A stretch of DNA of 64,000 bases from Clostridia bacterium (GCA_017514685.1 JAFWJN010000008.1:1-64000), one strand, 5' to 3'. Numbered from the stretch's first letter, positions 45,821 through 55,630 are shown. A program made the numbers and translations. The notes: generated by a model from the sequence alone, not told the origin.

Positions 45821-45825
45821 CTGTT
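45799..45825. promoter_or_regulatory. Double palindromic GntR operator
   Basis: AACAGTTGTCAACTGTT (45799-45815) is a perfect 17-base palindrome, and AACTGTTGTCAACTGTT (45809-45825) overlaps it. Both lie within the -35/spacer region of the GntR promoter, a position suited to autorepression. Confidence 0.75.
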
Positions 45826-45874
45826 ATACGGTGTTTATCTGGATTATCAATAATCTGCCCGTTATCCCGCTGTC

Positions 45875-45904
45875 TTGCAAAATATACTGCGAAACAGTTA
45901 TAAT
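45875..45904 (+). promoter_or_regulatory. Promoter of the two-component system
   Basis: TTGCAA (45875-45880), an 18-base spacer and TATAAT (45899-45904), 26 bases before the response regulator start. Confidence 0.65.
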
Positions 45905-45930
45905 AAGAATAGTTAAACGGAGGTGTGAGA

Positions 45931-46641
45931 ATGTATCGGACGGCGATTGTTGAAGATACACCGGAAGAAGTCAATCTGCTTCGGGACTATCTTGTACGCT
46001 ATGGATCAGAAAGAAGCATTGCTTTTGCAGTATCGGTATTTTCAAGCGGTGAAGCATTTCTGAGCAGTGTAGAAGATAAATTTGAATTAATACTTATGGA
46101 CATTGAAATGCCGGGGCTGGACGGAATGGAGACTGCGAGAAAACTCCGGGAAGTGGATGAAAATGCCTGCTTGTTATTTGTAACAAGGCTGGCAAACTAT
46201 GCGATACAGGGATACGGCGTAAAAGCACTTGATTTTCTGGTGAAGCCGGTAACATATGAGAATTTCTGTTTGAAAATGGACCGTGCTGTCACAACAATCG
46301 AGCGAAACCGCAAACAGGAGATTATCATCTCTACTCAGGAAGGCTCCAGAAGGCTTTGTATACAAAACATCCTATACGTAGAGATTATGAATCATACTTT
46401 GGTATATCATACGACAGAAGGAGACTTTTCGGTCCGCGGTTCAATCAGGGATTGCGAAGCGAGACTGGCAGCATATGATTTCGCCCGCTGCAACAATAGC
46501 TTTCTGGTCAATTTGCGCTATGTGACGGAAATCCGTCACAATGATATCCGTGTTGGAAACAAAATGCTTCCGATCGGGAGCACGAAACGGCGTGCCTTTT
46601 TACAGCAACTGACTGAGTTCATGGGAGATGTCGTCCTATGA
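45931..46641 (+). CDS. LytTR-family response regulator
   Basis: A 236-residue response regulator. The receiver domain has acidic residues at 9-10 and the phospho-acceptor Asp57 (LILMDIEMPG), with a Lys in VKPVTYENF. The LytTR DNA-binding domain spans about residues 135-236 (YVEIMNHTLVYHT, FARCNNSFLVNLRYV). The ATG at 45931 has ACGGAGG 7 bases upstream; a GTG two codons earlier is less likely. It overlaps the kinase gene by 4 bases. The set resembles AgrA/AgrC-type systems, but no agrB or precursor peptide gene is seen alongside. Confidence 0.93.
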   Translation: MYRTAIVEDTPEEVNLLRDYLVRYGSERSIAFAVSVFSSGEAFLSSVEDKFELILMDIEMPGLDGMETARKLREVDENACLLFVTRLANYAIQGYGVKALDFLVKPVTYENFCLKMDRAVTTIERNRKQEIIISTQEGSRRLCIQNILYVEIMNHTLVYHTTEGDFSVRGSIRDCEARLAAYDFARCNNSFLVNLRYVTEIRHNDIRVGNKMLPIGSTKRRAFLQQLTEFMGDVVL

Positions 46642-47909
46642 AAACAGTGATCGATACACTCGTCAGGATTCTTTGTACATATCAGATCCAGTTGCTTTTT
46701 GCGGCACATCTGTTCGCTTATCCGACGTTTCGGAAGCGTCCGCATTTTGCACTGCGGGCCATATTGTCCGCGCATCCGCTGCTGATCGGATTCGATCTGC
46801 TTTTACCTGTATTAACTAATGGTATACGGCAGGTGCTGTTTTTGATTCCTTTTATCTGGTGTTTCGGAACGCTGCTTTTTTGCTATGAATGCACACCACG
46901 CGAGGCATTGTATTCCTCATCCAGTGCGCTGCCACTCCAGAACTTGGTATTCAATCTGTTCTGGATTATCAAAGGAATATTCGGCTTTCCGGAATACAGC
47001 TGGATTTCGGTTCTGATTTATACCGGACTAATTATGCTTGTATATGGAATGATATACTTTCAGTTCCGGAAATATATGTTCGATCGTGAGGGTCATACAT
47101 TGCCGCAATGGCCTGTGACCCGGAACGCGTTGATTCTTCTGATTATTACGGTCTTTCTGAACCGAAGAGTCGATGGCGCATCGTGGAGTGTTTTTATATA
47201 TTTCACTTATATTGCTGCGGATGCACTTGCAATTATGATGCAATACGGCCTTCTGCATGAGACAGACCTGAAGATGCAAAATGAGATCATTGGGCAGCTT
47301 CTTGCTTCCGAACAGAAAAAGCAGAGTATAACAAAAGAAAATATGGAGCTGATTAACCGGAAATGCCATGATCTCAAGCATCAGATCGAAGGATTAAAGC
47401 GATTGGACTCCGATGATGAACGGAATGCATATATCGGCGAAATCGAGGATGCCGTTCTGTTCTATGAGAGCGCGATCAAAACAGGAAACGAAACCCTTGA
47501 TCTGATTCTGATGGAAAAGCAGCTGTTCTGCAAAGCGCATGGAATCACATTTACCTGTATCTGTGACGGAGCACAGCTCAGCAAAATGGATACAATGGAT
47601 ATCTATTCTCTCTTCGGCAATGCGATCGACAACGCAATCGAAGGAATTCGGGACGAAGATGAGAAGAACAGGGTTATCGGCCTCAGAGTCGGCAGACGGG
47701 GAGCGTTTCTGACCATTCATATTGAAAACTATCTCGGACATCCGCTCAAGATCGTGGACGGCCTTCCGGTAACGAGCAAAGATACGGACTATCATGGATT
47801 CGGCGTTCTCAGTATCCGGCATGTCGTGAAAAAATACAAGGGAACGATGAGCATTCGTACGGATCAGAATCTGTTCCGTCTCGATATTTTGATCCCCTGC
47901 CAGAAATAA
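46638..47909 (+). CDS. GHKL-type sensor histidine kinase
   Basis: A 423-residue membrane kinase. About six helices fill residues 10-210, followed by a short coiled segment and the phospho-acceptor region NRKCHDLKHQI near residue 240, then a GHKL ATPase domain with the N box (SLFGNAIDNAIEG) and a glycine-containing YHGFGVLSIRHV motif. This is the AgrC/GHKL layout that pairs with LytTR regulators. It overlaps the regulator by 4 bases (ATGA). The signal is probably a peptide or another extracellular cue, but no candidate gene is seen. Confidence 0.92.
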   Translation: MKTVIDTLVRILCTYQIQLLFAAHLFAYPTFRKRPHFALRAILSAHPLLIGFDLLLPVLTNGIRQVLFLIPFIWCFGTLLFCYECTPREALYSSSSALPLQNLVFNLFWIIKGIFGFPEYSWISVLIYTGLIMLVYGMIYFQFRKYMFDREGHTLPQWPVTRNALILLIITVFLNRRVDGASWSVFIYFTYIAADALAIMMQYGLLHETDLKMQNEIIGQLLASEQKKQSITKENMELINRKCHDLKHQIEGLKRLDSDDERNAYIGEIEDAVLFYESAIKTGNETLDLILMEKQLFCKAHGITFTCICDGAQLSKMDTMDIYSLFGNAIDNAIEGIRDEDEKNRVIGLRVGRRGAFLTIHIENYLGHPLKIVDGLPVTSKDTDYHGFGVLSIRHVVKKYKGTMSIRTDQNLFRLDILIPCQK

Positions 47910-47938
47910 GTTTCTGAATTTCTCAGTATCATATGCAT

Positions 47939-47969
47939 ATGCGGCTTTGCCTGAAACGGAAAGCCGCAT
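47939..47969 (+). terminator. Terminator of the two-component operon
   Basis: ATGCGGCTTT/AAAGCCGCAT perfect stem with an 11-base loop, followed by TTTGTT. Confidence 0.88.
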
Positions 47970-48009
47970 TTTGTTACGCAGATACTGACAAAAACAGCGT
48001 ATATGATGA

Positions 48010-48039
48010 TTGACAACAGATGAAAATGAAAAGTATGAT
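48010..48039 (+). promoter_or_regulatory. Promoter of the GH2 gene
   Basis: TTGACA (48010-48015), an 18-base spacer and TATGAT (48034-48039). Confidence 0.75.
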
Positions 48040-48100
48040 TAAAATAGAAGAGATTTGATCTAATTCATCACGATTGCGACGATGAGGAAAGGAAGAAGCT

Positions 48101-50488
48101 ATGAAGGCCATCGCTTGGAATGACAACTGGACCTGTAAACATCTGAATACAGACGAGACTCCGATTTCTGTCCGGATCCCGGATGATGCCATGCTGAGAG
48201 AACCCCGGTCAGCGCAGTCCACAGGAGGACTGAATATCAGCTGGTTTGAGGGGCGAGATTATTCATATGCAAAGACGTTCATACTGTCCGAGCAGGATTT
48301 ACTTGGAACGCTAACTTTAGAGTTCGAAGGAGTCTATCGCAAGGCGGAAGTGTACGTGAACGGGCAGAAAGCTTGTTTTCGGCCTTACGGCTATACAAAT
48401 TTCTATGTCGATCTGAAGCCGTTCGTTCACGCGGGAGAGAACTCAATTGAGGTGCGGGCTTTCAATGCGGACCAGCCGAATTCACGCTGGTATTCCGGCG
48501 CGGGAATCTATCGTCCTGTCAGACTATGGACCGGCCCCGAATCTCATATTGAGATAAATGGCGTCAAGGTGAGAACTCTTTCCCTCAATCCGGCAACGGT
48601 TGAGATCAAGGTCAAGACTTCCGCAGAAGGTCCGATCAGAGTTGAACTGCTGGATGGTGCTGAAGTACTGGCGGTAGCGGAAGGGGAAGAAAGGATCTAT
48701 TCCCTGACAGTTGACGGTATCATTCCTTGGAATTCGGATACACCAAAGCTATATACCTGCAAGGTTACATTCGGCGAGGATGAAACGACGGAATCCTTTG
48801 GTCTTCGCACGATTTCATGGGGAAGAGACGGTTTTCTGATCAACGGAAGCCGGGAGATCCTTCGCGGAGCCTGTGTACATCATGACAATGGAATCCTCGG
48901 AGCAAAATGTGATCCGGACGCGCTGGAGCGTCGGATTCGGATTCTGAAAGAAAACGGATACAACGCGCTTCGCTCCGCTCACAATCCCTGCTCCAAAACG
49001 GCTTTGGAGATCTGTGACCGGCTTGGCGTGTATGTGATGGACGAATATATCGACCACTGGTATATACATAAGACAATGTACGATTACGTTGATTTCTTCT
49101 TCGACTGGTGGCGGCAGGATATGACGGATATGGTTGACAAAGATTACAACCATCCCTGCGTAATCTTATATTCTACAGGCAACGAAGTCGCAGAAACAGC
49201 GAAGCCGAAGGGAATTCAGCTGGCGAAAGAGATGACTGAACTTCTGCATGCTCTTGACCCGGCGCGTCCTGTTACCTGCGGCGTGAATATCTTTTTCAAT
49301 TTCCTGAACTACATCGGATTCGGTCAGTATTCGGATGAGAAAGCAAAAAAAGAAGCCGAACGGGCTGCAAAAGCCAAGGCGGAAGGTAAACAGGCGAAGG
49401 AGAGCAGCACCGGATCGAAGTTCTTCAATGATATGGCGGGACTTTTAGGCGCTGATTTTATGAAAATCGGAGCAACATTGCATATGAGCGATGTTACGAC
49501 CAGAGAATCCTTTGCGAATATGGATATAGCCGGATACAACTATGGTGAGAAGCGATATAAAAAAGACCTGAAAAACTATCCGGACCGTCTGATCCTGGGC
49601 AGCGAAACATTCTGCTTCGACGCATATAAGTTCTGGGAACTGGCGAAAGACAATCCCCGGCTGATCGGTGATTTCGTCTGGTCAGGGATCGATTATCTGG
49701 GCGAAGTCATGATCGGAAGTTGGGAATATCCGGATTATGCGAAAAATATGAATGCGGGACTCGGTTGGATCTCAGCGGGCAGCGGAAGGATCGATCTGAC
49801 GGGAAAACCGCTGGGAGAAGCGCTTTATACAAAAGTTGCTTTGGAGCGTGAAAAAGGACCGTTTATCGCAGTACGGCCGATCTGCCATGAAGGGAAGCAT
49901 AGTCCGTCCGCCTGGAAGATGACGAATGCAATGCCGTCATGGTCCTGGCGTGGCTATGAAGGCAAGATGGCGGTTGTTGAGGTATATGCAAGAGCGGCTA
50001 GTGTTGAACTGCGTCTGAATCAGAAGACTGTTGGGAAAAAGAAATTTGATGGGAAAGACTGCCTGTTCCGTTTTAAGGTGCCATATCAGAACGGGACACT
50101 GGAGGCGATCGCATATGACGAAAAGGGCAATGTGATCGGAAAAGATCTGCTGAAAACCGCAGAGCTGCGTACGGTGCTTCTTGCAGAACCGGAAGAGAAA
50201 ACTGTTTCGCAGGGTCATCTGGCTTTCATCAGGATCCGCTATGCGGATGCTTACGGCACAACAAAGCCTGTAGAACGCGGCATCTTAAAAGCATCCGTTG
50301 AAGGCGGAACGCTGGAAGCATTCGGTTCAGCCTGTCCGTTCTACGAGCAGAGTTATCTCGACGATGAGAGTGACACCTATTACGGGGAAGCACTTGCCAT
50401 CGTACGGGCAAAAGATGCGGGTGAAATTAAACTGACCGTAACGGACGGGAATCGCACAGCGGAAACAGTCGTTGCTATTTGTAATTGA
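48101..50488 (+). CDS. GH2 family glycoside hydrolase (beta-galactosidase-like)
   Basis: A 795-residue cytoplasmic (no signal peptide) glycoside hydrolase of family 2. Domain order: jelly-roll sugar-binding domain (about 10-155, with RWYSGAGIYRPV), Ig-like domain (about 160-250), TIM barrel (about 250-570) and C-terminal beta domains resembling DUF4982. Acid/base Glu362 is in TGNEVAE, and the nucleophile is probably Glu502 (GSETFCF). A Lys/Ala/Glu-rich insert at about residues 410-435 interrupts the barrel and looks like a coiled coil. Sugar specificity is likely beta-galactoside but could be beta-glucuronide or similar. It has its own promoter and terminator. Confidence 0.9.
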   Translation: MKAIAWNDNWTCKHLNTDETPISVRIPDDAMLREPRSAQSTGGLNISWFEGRDYSYAKTFILSEQDLLGTLTLEFEGVYRKAEVYVNGQKACFRPYGYTNFYVDLKPFVHAGENSIEVRAFNADQPNSRWYSGAGIYRPVRLWTGPESHIEINGVKVRTLSLNPATVEIKVKTSAEGPIRVELLDGAEVLAVAEGEERIYSLTVDGIIPWNSDTPKLYTCKVTFGEDETTESFGLRTISWGRDGFLINGSREILRGACVHHDNGILGAKCDPDALERRIRILKENGYNALRSAHNPCSKTALEICDRLGVYVMDEYIDHWYIHKTMYDYVDFFFDWWRQDMTDMVDKDYNHPCVILYSTGNEVAETAKPKGIQLAKEMTELLHALDPARPVTCGVNIFFNFLNYIGFGQYSDEKAKKEAERAAKAKAEGKQAKESSTGSKFFNDMAGLLGADFMKIGATLHMSDVTTRESFANMDIAGYNYGEKRYKKDLKNYPDRLILGSETFCFDAYKFWELAKDNPRLIGDFVWSGIDYLGEVMIGSWEYPDYAKNMNAGLGWISAGSGRIDLTGKPLGEALYTKVALEREKGPFIAVRPICHEGKHSPSAWKMTNAMPSWSWRGYEGKMAVVEVYARAASVELRLNQKTVGKKKFDGKDCLFRFKVPYQNGTLEAIAYDEKGNVIGKDLLKTAELRTVLLAEPEEKTVSQGHLAFIRIRYADAYGTTKPVERGILKASVEGGTLEAFGSACPFYEQSYLDDESDTYYGEALAIVRAKDAGEIKLTVTDGNRTAETVVAICN

Positions 50489-50509
50489 GAAATATATTAG
50501 GATCGATGT

Positions 50510-50542
50510 AATAACTCCTGAGCCAATAACTCGGGAGTTATT
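50510..50542 (+). terminator. Terminator of the GH2 gene
   Basis: AATAACTCC/GGAGTTATT outer stem with GAG/CTC inside, then CTTTTATC. A TATAAT at 50608-50613 further on is a candidate -10 box for the GH3 gene, with no clear -35 partner. Confidence 0.75.
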
Positions 50543-50690
50543 CTTTTATCTGCGACAGAAATCGGGGCATCTGCGACAAATTATAGTTTCGAGTTTTGTC
50601 TTCTTGCTATAATAAAATCTGTGTGAATTCGATGCAATTGGATTCAGAATTTATCTGCGGAGAATGACACAGAATATACAGGAGGAGATT

Positions 50691-53600
50691 ATGAAAGGAA
50701 GAAAAACAGGATTAAAGCGCGGACTGGCAGTGATTCTGGCATCGATATTTGTATTGTCGCTGTTTGCCACTGCAATCGCGCAGACGTGGTCGGGCAAGAT
50801 CAATACTTTCCTGGGAACCTCGAGCTACAAGATGGTAAAAACCGGCGAGAGCACGAGCGACGGAATTTATTTCAAGTCCGAGTTCAAAACAGTCAAAGAA
50901 GTAATTGACGCAAAAGAAGCGCTTGCGCGCGAAATTTCACAGGAAGGCACCGTTCTCTTTAAGAATGACGGCGCTCTGCCTCTGAACAAAGGCAGTGAAA
51001 AGGTCACAATTTGGGGCCTTAACGCACTCGCCCCCACGTATGGCGGTCTGATTGGTTCTACGACTTCAGTTAACTATGAAGCTGGCCAGACAACTGTCAC
51101 TCTGATTGATGCAATGAAAGAGATCGGATTCAACCTGAATGAAGATCTGCTTTCGCTGTACAGCAGCAGTGCTGCGGATGTTTACCGTCGTAAGGCTGCA
51201 TTCTTCGGACAGGAAGTCCCCGGTCATTCTCTGATCCCGGTATTCTGGCCGATGTTTGAAACAGCTGACAGCTATATGATCGGTGAACCGCCGGCAGACT
51301 TCTATACGCAGGATGTTCTGAACGCGGCAAAAGATACAACAGCTGTCGTTTTCCTGTCCCGTGACAGTTCTGAGGCGAGCGACTACGCTGTCTCCACGAT
51401 GAAGGATCCCAATGGCGATAACTTCGAGCGCCCGATGGCTCTTTCTGACAATGAGAAAGCACTGATCGAACTTGCAAAACAGAATTCCAACGGTAAAGTG
51501 ATCGTTGTCCTGAACACTGATGTAACGATGGAAATCGCTGACCTGAAGAACGATCCGGCAATTAACGCAATCGTTTGGGCAGGCCTGCCCGGCGCTTACG
51601 GATTCCGCGGTGTTGCGGATGTTCTTGCAGGCGATGTGAATCCGTCCGGTCATATTTCAGACACCTATGCAGTTAACTCGATTTCAGCACCTGCCATGCA
51701 GAACTTTGGCCTGTTCTTCTATACAAACGAAGGCATCGACCCCGGTAATGATAAGGGCAACTGGTACATTGTTGAAACCGAAGGCATATATGTAGGCTAC
51801 AAATATTATGAAACCCGCTATGAAGATGCTGTCCTGAATCAGGGCAATGCAGCTTCCGCTGCAGGCGTCTTCGCTTCCGCCGGCAACTGGGATTATGCCT
51901 CTGAAGTCGCATATCCGTTCGGCTACGGCAAGAGCTACACAACCTTCGAGCAGAAACTGGAAAGCGTTGAGTTCAATATCGGCGGAGAATCCAAGGCTGT
52001 TGTGACGGTCACCAATAAGGGCGATGTCGCGGGCAAGAGCGTCGTCCAGCTTTATGCACAGGCTCCGTACATTGCGGGCGGCGTGGAAAAAGCTGCGATT
52101 CAGCTCGTCGGATTCGGCAAGACCAAGACACTGGCTCCCGGAGCAAGTGAAACTGTGACGGTTGAATTTGATGCCAAGTATGTCGCATCCTATGATGAGA
52201 ACGCGGTCAAGGCAAACGGCACACAGGGCGCATGGATCCTTGATGCAGGCGATTATTATTTCGCAATCGGCAACGGCGCTCATGAAGCTCTGAACAACGT
52301 CCTTGCCGTTAAGACCGGAAGCACAGACAACCTCGTAACGATCAATGATGAAGTGATCTCTGCTGACTGTGCAAAGAAAGTCACCGTAGCGGGCAAAGAT
52401 ATCGAAACGTATTCTGCAAACGTCGAGAACCAGCTGCAGGACTGCGATCTGCGCAAACTGCTGCCTGCACTGGGCGTAGAATATATCACTCGTGCTGACT
52501 GGACTAAGGGCTGGGCGCCTGTATGGGGCGTCACGGCTGATGATGCGATGCTGAAGAACCTGAAGAACCAGGTCTACGCACTGACCGAGAACGGAGAAGG
52601 CGAAACCTGGGGTGCCAATAACGGCCTCCGTCTGATTGATATGCTGCTGGTTGATGAGAACGGCAACTACGCCGGATCCGTTGATATCGACGATCCGCTG
52701 TGGGATACTCTGATCGATCAGGTTACCCTGGATGAGGCAGTCGCGTTCATGAAGGGCGCAGGCGGAAACTTTGAACCGATCCAATCGATCGGACTGCATG
52801 TAGTCACTGCTTACGACGGACCTGTCGGATTCGTTTCTGACCAGGTTCCGGGTTACACCGTCAACTGGACGGCATCTGAAGCCGGTGAGCCGACTTATGT
52901 CGGACCTGACAGCGAATATGCTATGTGGCATATGCCGACCATGCCGACAGAGCCTGTCGTCGCGGCGACCTTCAATAAAGAACTGGTTGAGCGCGAAGGC
53001 GAATTGTTCGGTGAAGATTCCCTGTGGTCAAATGCCTGCTCCATCTTCGGACCGGGCCTCAATAACCACCGCGCAACGTATTGCTCCCGTAACCATGAAT
53101 ATTATTCTGAGGACGCAATGCTTGCGAACATCATGGGCGTTGCAGTCTGCAAAGGCGGCAAGAGCAAAGGACTTATGATGGAACCAAAGCACTTTGCAAT
53201 GAACCATCAGGAAGCCAACCGCTCCGGTACTTCAACGTTTGCATCTGAGCAATCGATGCGTGAGATCGAACTCCGCAGCTTCCAGGGCGTTCTGGAAGGT
53301 AACCTGGCACAGGGTGTCATGACAGCGTTCAACCGTATCGGTACGGTATATGCAGGCGCGCACAGAGGACTTCTGACCGGAATTCTCCGTGATGAGTGGG
53401 GATACACCGGTTATGTCGTCACCGACATGATCAACGGCGCCGAATACATGAACTGGCGCGATGTAACATTCGCGGGCGGCGGCGGATGCCTGACCGAGAA
53501 TGCGTATGATAATTCTGTCATCGGTGATCCGAACTCGGCTGACAACATGAAACTGATCGCAAAAGACACTGCGTTCCAGCAGGAACTCAAGAAGATGCTC

Positions 53601-53804
53601 AAGTACGATCTGTATACCTTTGTCAACTCCAACACGATGAACGGCATCACTAGCGATTCCCGTTCGGTCCGTGTCTATCCGTGGTGGGAAATTACCCTGA
53701 TTGCAGTCAATGTGGTGTTCGGTGTTCTGACAGCACTTGCATGCGTCTGGTATATCGCATCCTTCTTCCCGAAGAAGGAAAAGAAACCTGCTGAGGCGAA
53801 ATAA
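50691..53804 (+). CDS. GH3 beta-glucosidase-like enzyme with inverted domain order and two membrane segments
   Basis: A 1037-residue glycoside hydrolase of family 3 in which the domains are swapped. After an N-terminal membrane segment (about 10-30) comes the alpha/beta sandwich that normally follows the barrel (REISQEGTVLFKNDGALPL), then a fibronectin-like domain (about 420-530), and last the TIM barrel (about 650-990) with the substrate Lys-His pair KHFAMNHQE (Lys833) and the nucleophile Asp912 in VVTDM. This inversion is known from some rumen beta-glucosidases (Ruminococcus albus, Butyrivibrio). A second membrane helix (about 996-1025) and Lys-rich tail close the protein. Both ends inside with the enzyme outside is the simplest topology. 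The start at 50691 has AGGAGGAGATT. Confidence 0.92.
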   Translation: MKGRKTGLKRGLAVILASIFVLSLFATAIAQTWSGKINTFLGTSSYKMVKTGESTSDGIYFKSEFKTVKEVIDAKEALAREISQEGTVLFKNDGALPLNKGSEKVTIWGLNALAPTYGGLIGSTTSVNYEAGQTTVTLIDAMKEIGFNLNEDLLSLYSSSAADVYRRKAAFFGQEVPGHSLIPVFWPMFETADSYMIGEPPADFYTQDVLNAAKDTTAVVFLSRDSSEASDYAVSTMKDPNGDNFERPMALSDNEKALIELAKQNSNGKVIVVLNTDVTMEIADLKNDPAINAIVWAGLPGAYGFRGVADVLAGDVNPSGHISDTYAVNSISAPAMQNFGLFFYTNEGIDPGNDKGNWYIVETEGIYVGYKYYETRYEDAVLNQGNAASAAGVFASAGNWDYASEVAYPFGYGKSYTTFEQKLESVEFNIGGESKAVVTVTNKGDVAGKSVVQLYAQAPYIAGGVEKAAIQLVGFGKTKTLAPGASETVTVEFDAKYVASYDENAVKANGTQGAWILDAGDYYFAIGNGAHEALNNVLAVKTGSTDNLVTINDEVISADCAKKVTVAGKDIETYSANVENQLQDCDLRKLLPALGVEYITRADWTKGWAPVWGVTADDAMLKNLKNQVYALTENGEGETWGANNGLRLIDMLLVDENGNYAGSVDIDDPLWDTLIDQVTLDEAVAFMKGAGGNFEPIQSIGLHVVTAYDGPVGFVSDQVPGYTVNWTASEAGEPTYVGPDSEYAMWHMPTMPTEPVVAATFNKELVEREGELFGEDSLWSNACSIFGPGLNNHRATYCSRNHEYYSEDAMLANIMGVAVCKGGKSKGLMMEPKHFAMNHQEANRSGTSTFASEQSMREIELRSFQGVLEGNLAQGVMTAFNRIGTVYAGAHRGLLTGILRDEWGYTGYVVTDMINGAEYMNWRDVTFAGGGGCLTENAYDNSVIGDPNSADNMKLIAKDTAFQQELKKMLKYDLYTFVNSNTMNGITSDSRSVRVYPWWEITLIAVNVVFGVLTALACVWYIASFFPKKEKKPAEAK

Positions 53805-53821
53805 GGAAGGAGGACTGTAAC

Positions 53822-54217
53822 ATGAAAAACAAGGTATCCTATATCGGCTTTTTCCTCGTTGCCGCAGCGACTGTTCTGGCAATCGTAAGTGCGATTCTCT
53901 ACAATTCTGCATTGTATAAACAAGGCATCGTGTTCACACTTCTGATCTGCGCGGCGGCAGCCGGACTGATCGCATGCGCACTAGCAGCAGCAATCGGAAA
54001 AGAGATTCCGAATCTGTTTGTGATTGCACAGGCCGTTCTTCTGATGGCGGCATTCGCTGCTTCCATCGCCCCGATGGTCAATGAAATCGGTCTTGTGTAT
54101 GCCGGACTGAATCAGTTCAGCGGACTGGTCGGCTACATTGTGTTCGCAGTGTTTGCCTGCGTCACCTGGCTGATCGCAACGGTTGCATCCTTTACCGGAA
54201 TCACAAAGAAAGCATAA
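53822..54217 (+). CDS. Small four-helix membrane protein
   Basis: A 131-residue protein made almost wholly of four hydrophobic helices. It starts 17 bases after the GH3 stop (AAGGAAGGAGG upstream) and ends before a strong terminator, so it is in the GH3 transcript. I do not recognise a named family with certainty. It could hold or help the membrane-anchored GH3 protein. Confidence 0.83.
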   Translation: MKNKVSYIGFFLVAAATVLAIVSAILYNSALYKQGIVFTLLICAAAAGLIACALAAAIGKEIPNLFVIAQAVLLMAAFAASIAPMVNEIGLVYAGLNQFSGLVGYIVFAVFACVTWLIATVASFTGITKKA

Positions 54218-54232
54218 CAGTTTTAGAACCGC

Positions 54233-54264
54233 GGACGGCGGCGGACATACCGCCGCCGTCCTTT
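54233..54264 (+). terminator. Terminator after the GH3 / membrane protein pair
   Basis: Perfect 12-bp GC-rich stem GGACGGCGGCGG/CCGCCGCCGTCC with a 5-base loop, followed by TTT. Confidence 0.8.
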
Positions 54265-54334
54265 CCGAACAATCAAAGGAACGGATCGTCCGGAACCGTC
54301 CGCTGCTTCGATTGCTCAGGAGGAGAAAAGTCAC

Positions 54335-55615
54335 ATGGAACAGAAACAAACATGGTTCAAACGGATAAACCTTTGCTTTTTCGGCCTGATCGTTGCACTT
54401 GGGATTGTGCAGGTAATACGCTATTTCAGTCTTTCAAATGCTGTTATGGCGATGACCGCACTTGCGCTCGAGACACTGATCGGTCTGATCGCGTTTTCCG
54501 CGTGGCGGGGGAAGATGCCATTTCTGCTTTTGCCTGTGGCAGTAGGAGGAATCGTTCTGAACAGCTTTCTGAACTACGGAGAGACGACAAGTTTTGCCGG
54601 ACTCATCGTAGCTCAGGGGATCGTTTCCGCTGTCTGGACAATCGTCGGAACAGCATGGATGATCGTAAAAAAACAGAAGCTGGGTAAGCTTTGCTGGATT
54701 CCTCTTGCGGCTTCTTTGATGATTGTCTGTATGGTGCTTGTCTTCTGGAAAATCAACACGGATCGTGATAAACAGTGGAACGGACATGCGAAGCACACAA
54801 CCTGGGCGGTTCCTTTAAAATTCGATACCGGAGAAATTGCGGAAGCCGGAACGCTGGAGGAACTGGTTTATGAGACCCATGCTTATGCGACGGATGGAAG
54901 AACGGTCACAAAGCGCGCGCTGGTATATCTGCCTTATGGGTATGACGAAACCCGTTCCTACAATATTCTCTACCTGATGCATGGAACCGGGGACGACGAG
55001 AATTACTGGCTTAAGACGCATGGCTACAATAAGATTATGCTGGACCGGATGATTGCGTTCGGTGAGATAGAGCCTCTGATCGTTGTAACACCGACTTTCT
55101 ATGTGGAGGACGACTGTAAAGATACAGGGCTTGATGCGCTGACGTTCTCGTTTGCCGAGGAACTGCGCAATGATCTTATGCCGGCAGCTGAAGAAAAATA
55201 CAGTACATTCGCTCCTTCCATCGATGAGAAAGGATTTGCCGCAAGCCGTGAACACCGGGCATTTGCAGGACTGTCCCGCGGGGCTGTCACGACGGGTAAT
55301 GCCGCGCTATGCGGAAATCTGGACCGAATCGCGTACTTTGGAATGTTCAGCTCGTTCCGGACAACGGAAGAGCATCTGAAGGAAACGATCCGCTCCGAAG
55401 AATGGAAAGAACTGCCGATACTGTACCTGTATGCGTCAACCGGTAATTTTGATTTTGCAACGCCGTATATGCTGCCGGGATACCGGATGCTGACGGATCT
55501 GGATGAACGTCTTTCCTACGGCGTAAACACGATGCTTGATGTTTTCCCGATGCGATATCATTCCATCGGCCACTGGCATCTGGCGCTTTACAACTTCCTG
55601 CAGACTATTTTCTGA
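54335..55615 (+). CDS. Membrane-anchored esterase (CE1 / esterase D-like)
   Basis: A 426-residue protein. Four hydrophobic helices at about 8-135 precede an alpha/beta hydrolase of the feruloyl-esterase/esterase D type: YLPYGYDETRSYNILYLMHGTGDDENYW, a nucleophile Ser314 in AGLSRGA, and a late His in GHWHLALYNF. The enzyme domain should face outward. It may remove acetyl or feruloyl groups from plant polysaccharide, which fits the neighbouring glycosidases. AGGAGGAG precedes the ATG and the next hydrolase gene follows 15 bases later. Confidence 0.87.
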   Translation: MEQKQTWFKRINLCFFGLIVALGIVQVIRYFSLSNAVMAMTALALETLIGLIAFSAWRGKMPFLLLPVAVGGIVLNSFLNYGETTSFAGLIVAQGIVSAVWTIVGTAWMIVKKQKLGKLCWIPLAASLMIVCMVLVFWKINTDRDKQWNGHAKHTTWAVPLKFDTGEIAEAGTLEELVYETHAYATDGRTVTKRALVYLPYGYDETRSYNILYLMHGTGDDENYWLKTHGYNKIMLDRMIAFGEIEPLIVVTPTFYVEDDCKDTGLDALTFSFAEELRNDLMPAAEEKYSTFAPSIDEKGFAASREHRAFAGLSRGAVTTGNAALCGNLDRIAYFGMFSSFRTTEEHLKETIRSEEWKELPILYLYASTGNFDFATPYMLPGYRMLTDLDERLSYGVNTMLDVFPMRYHSIGHWHLALYNFLQTIF

Positions 55616-55630
55616 TAGAGGAACAATCAT

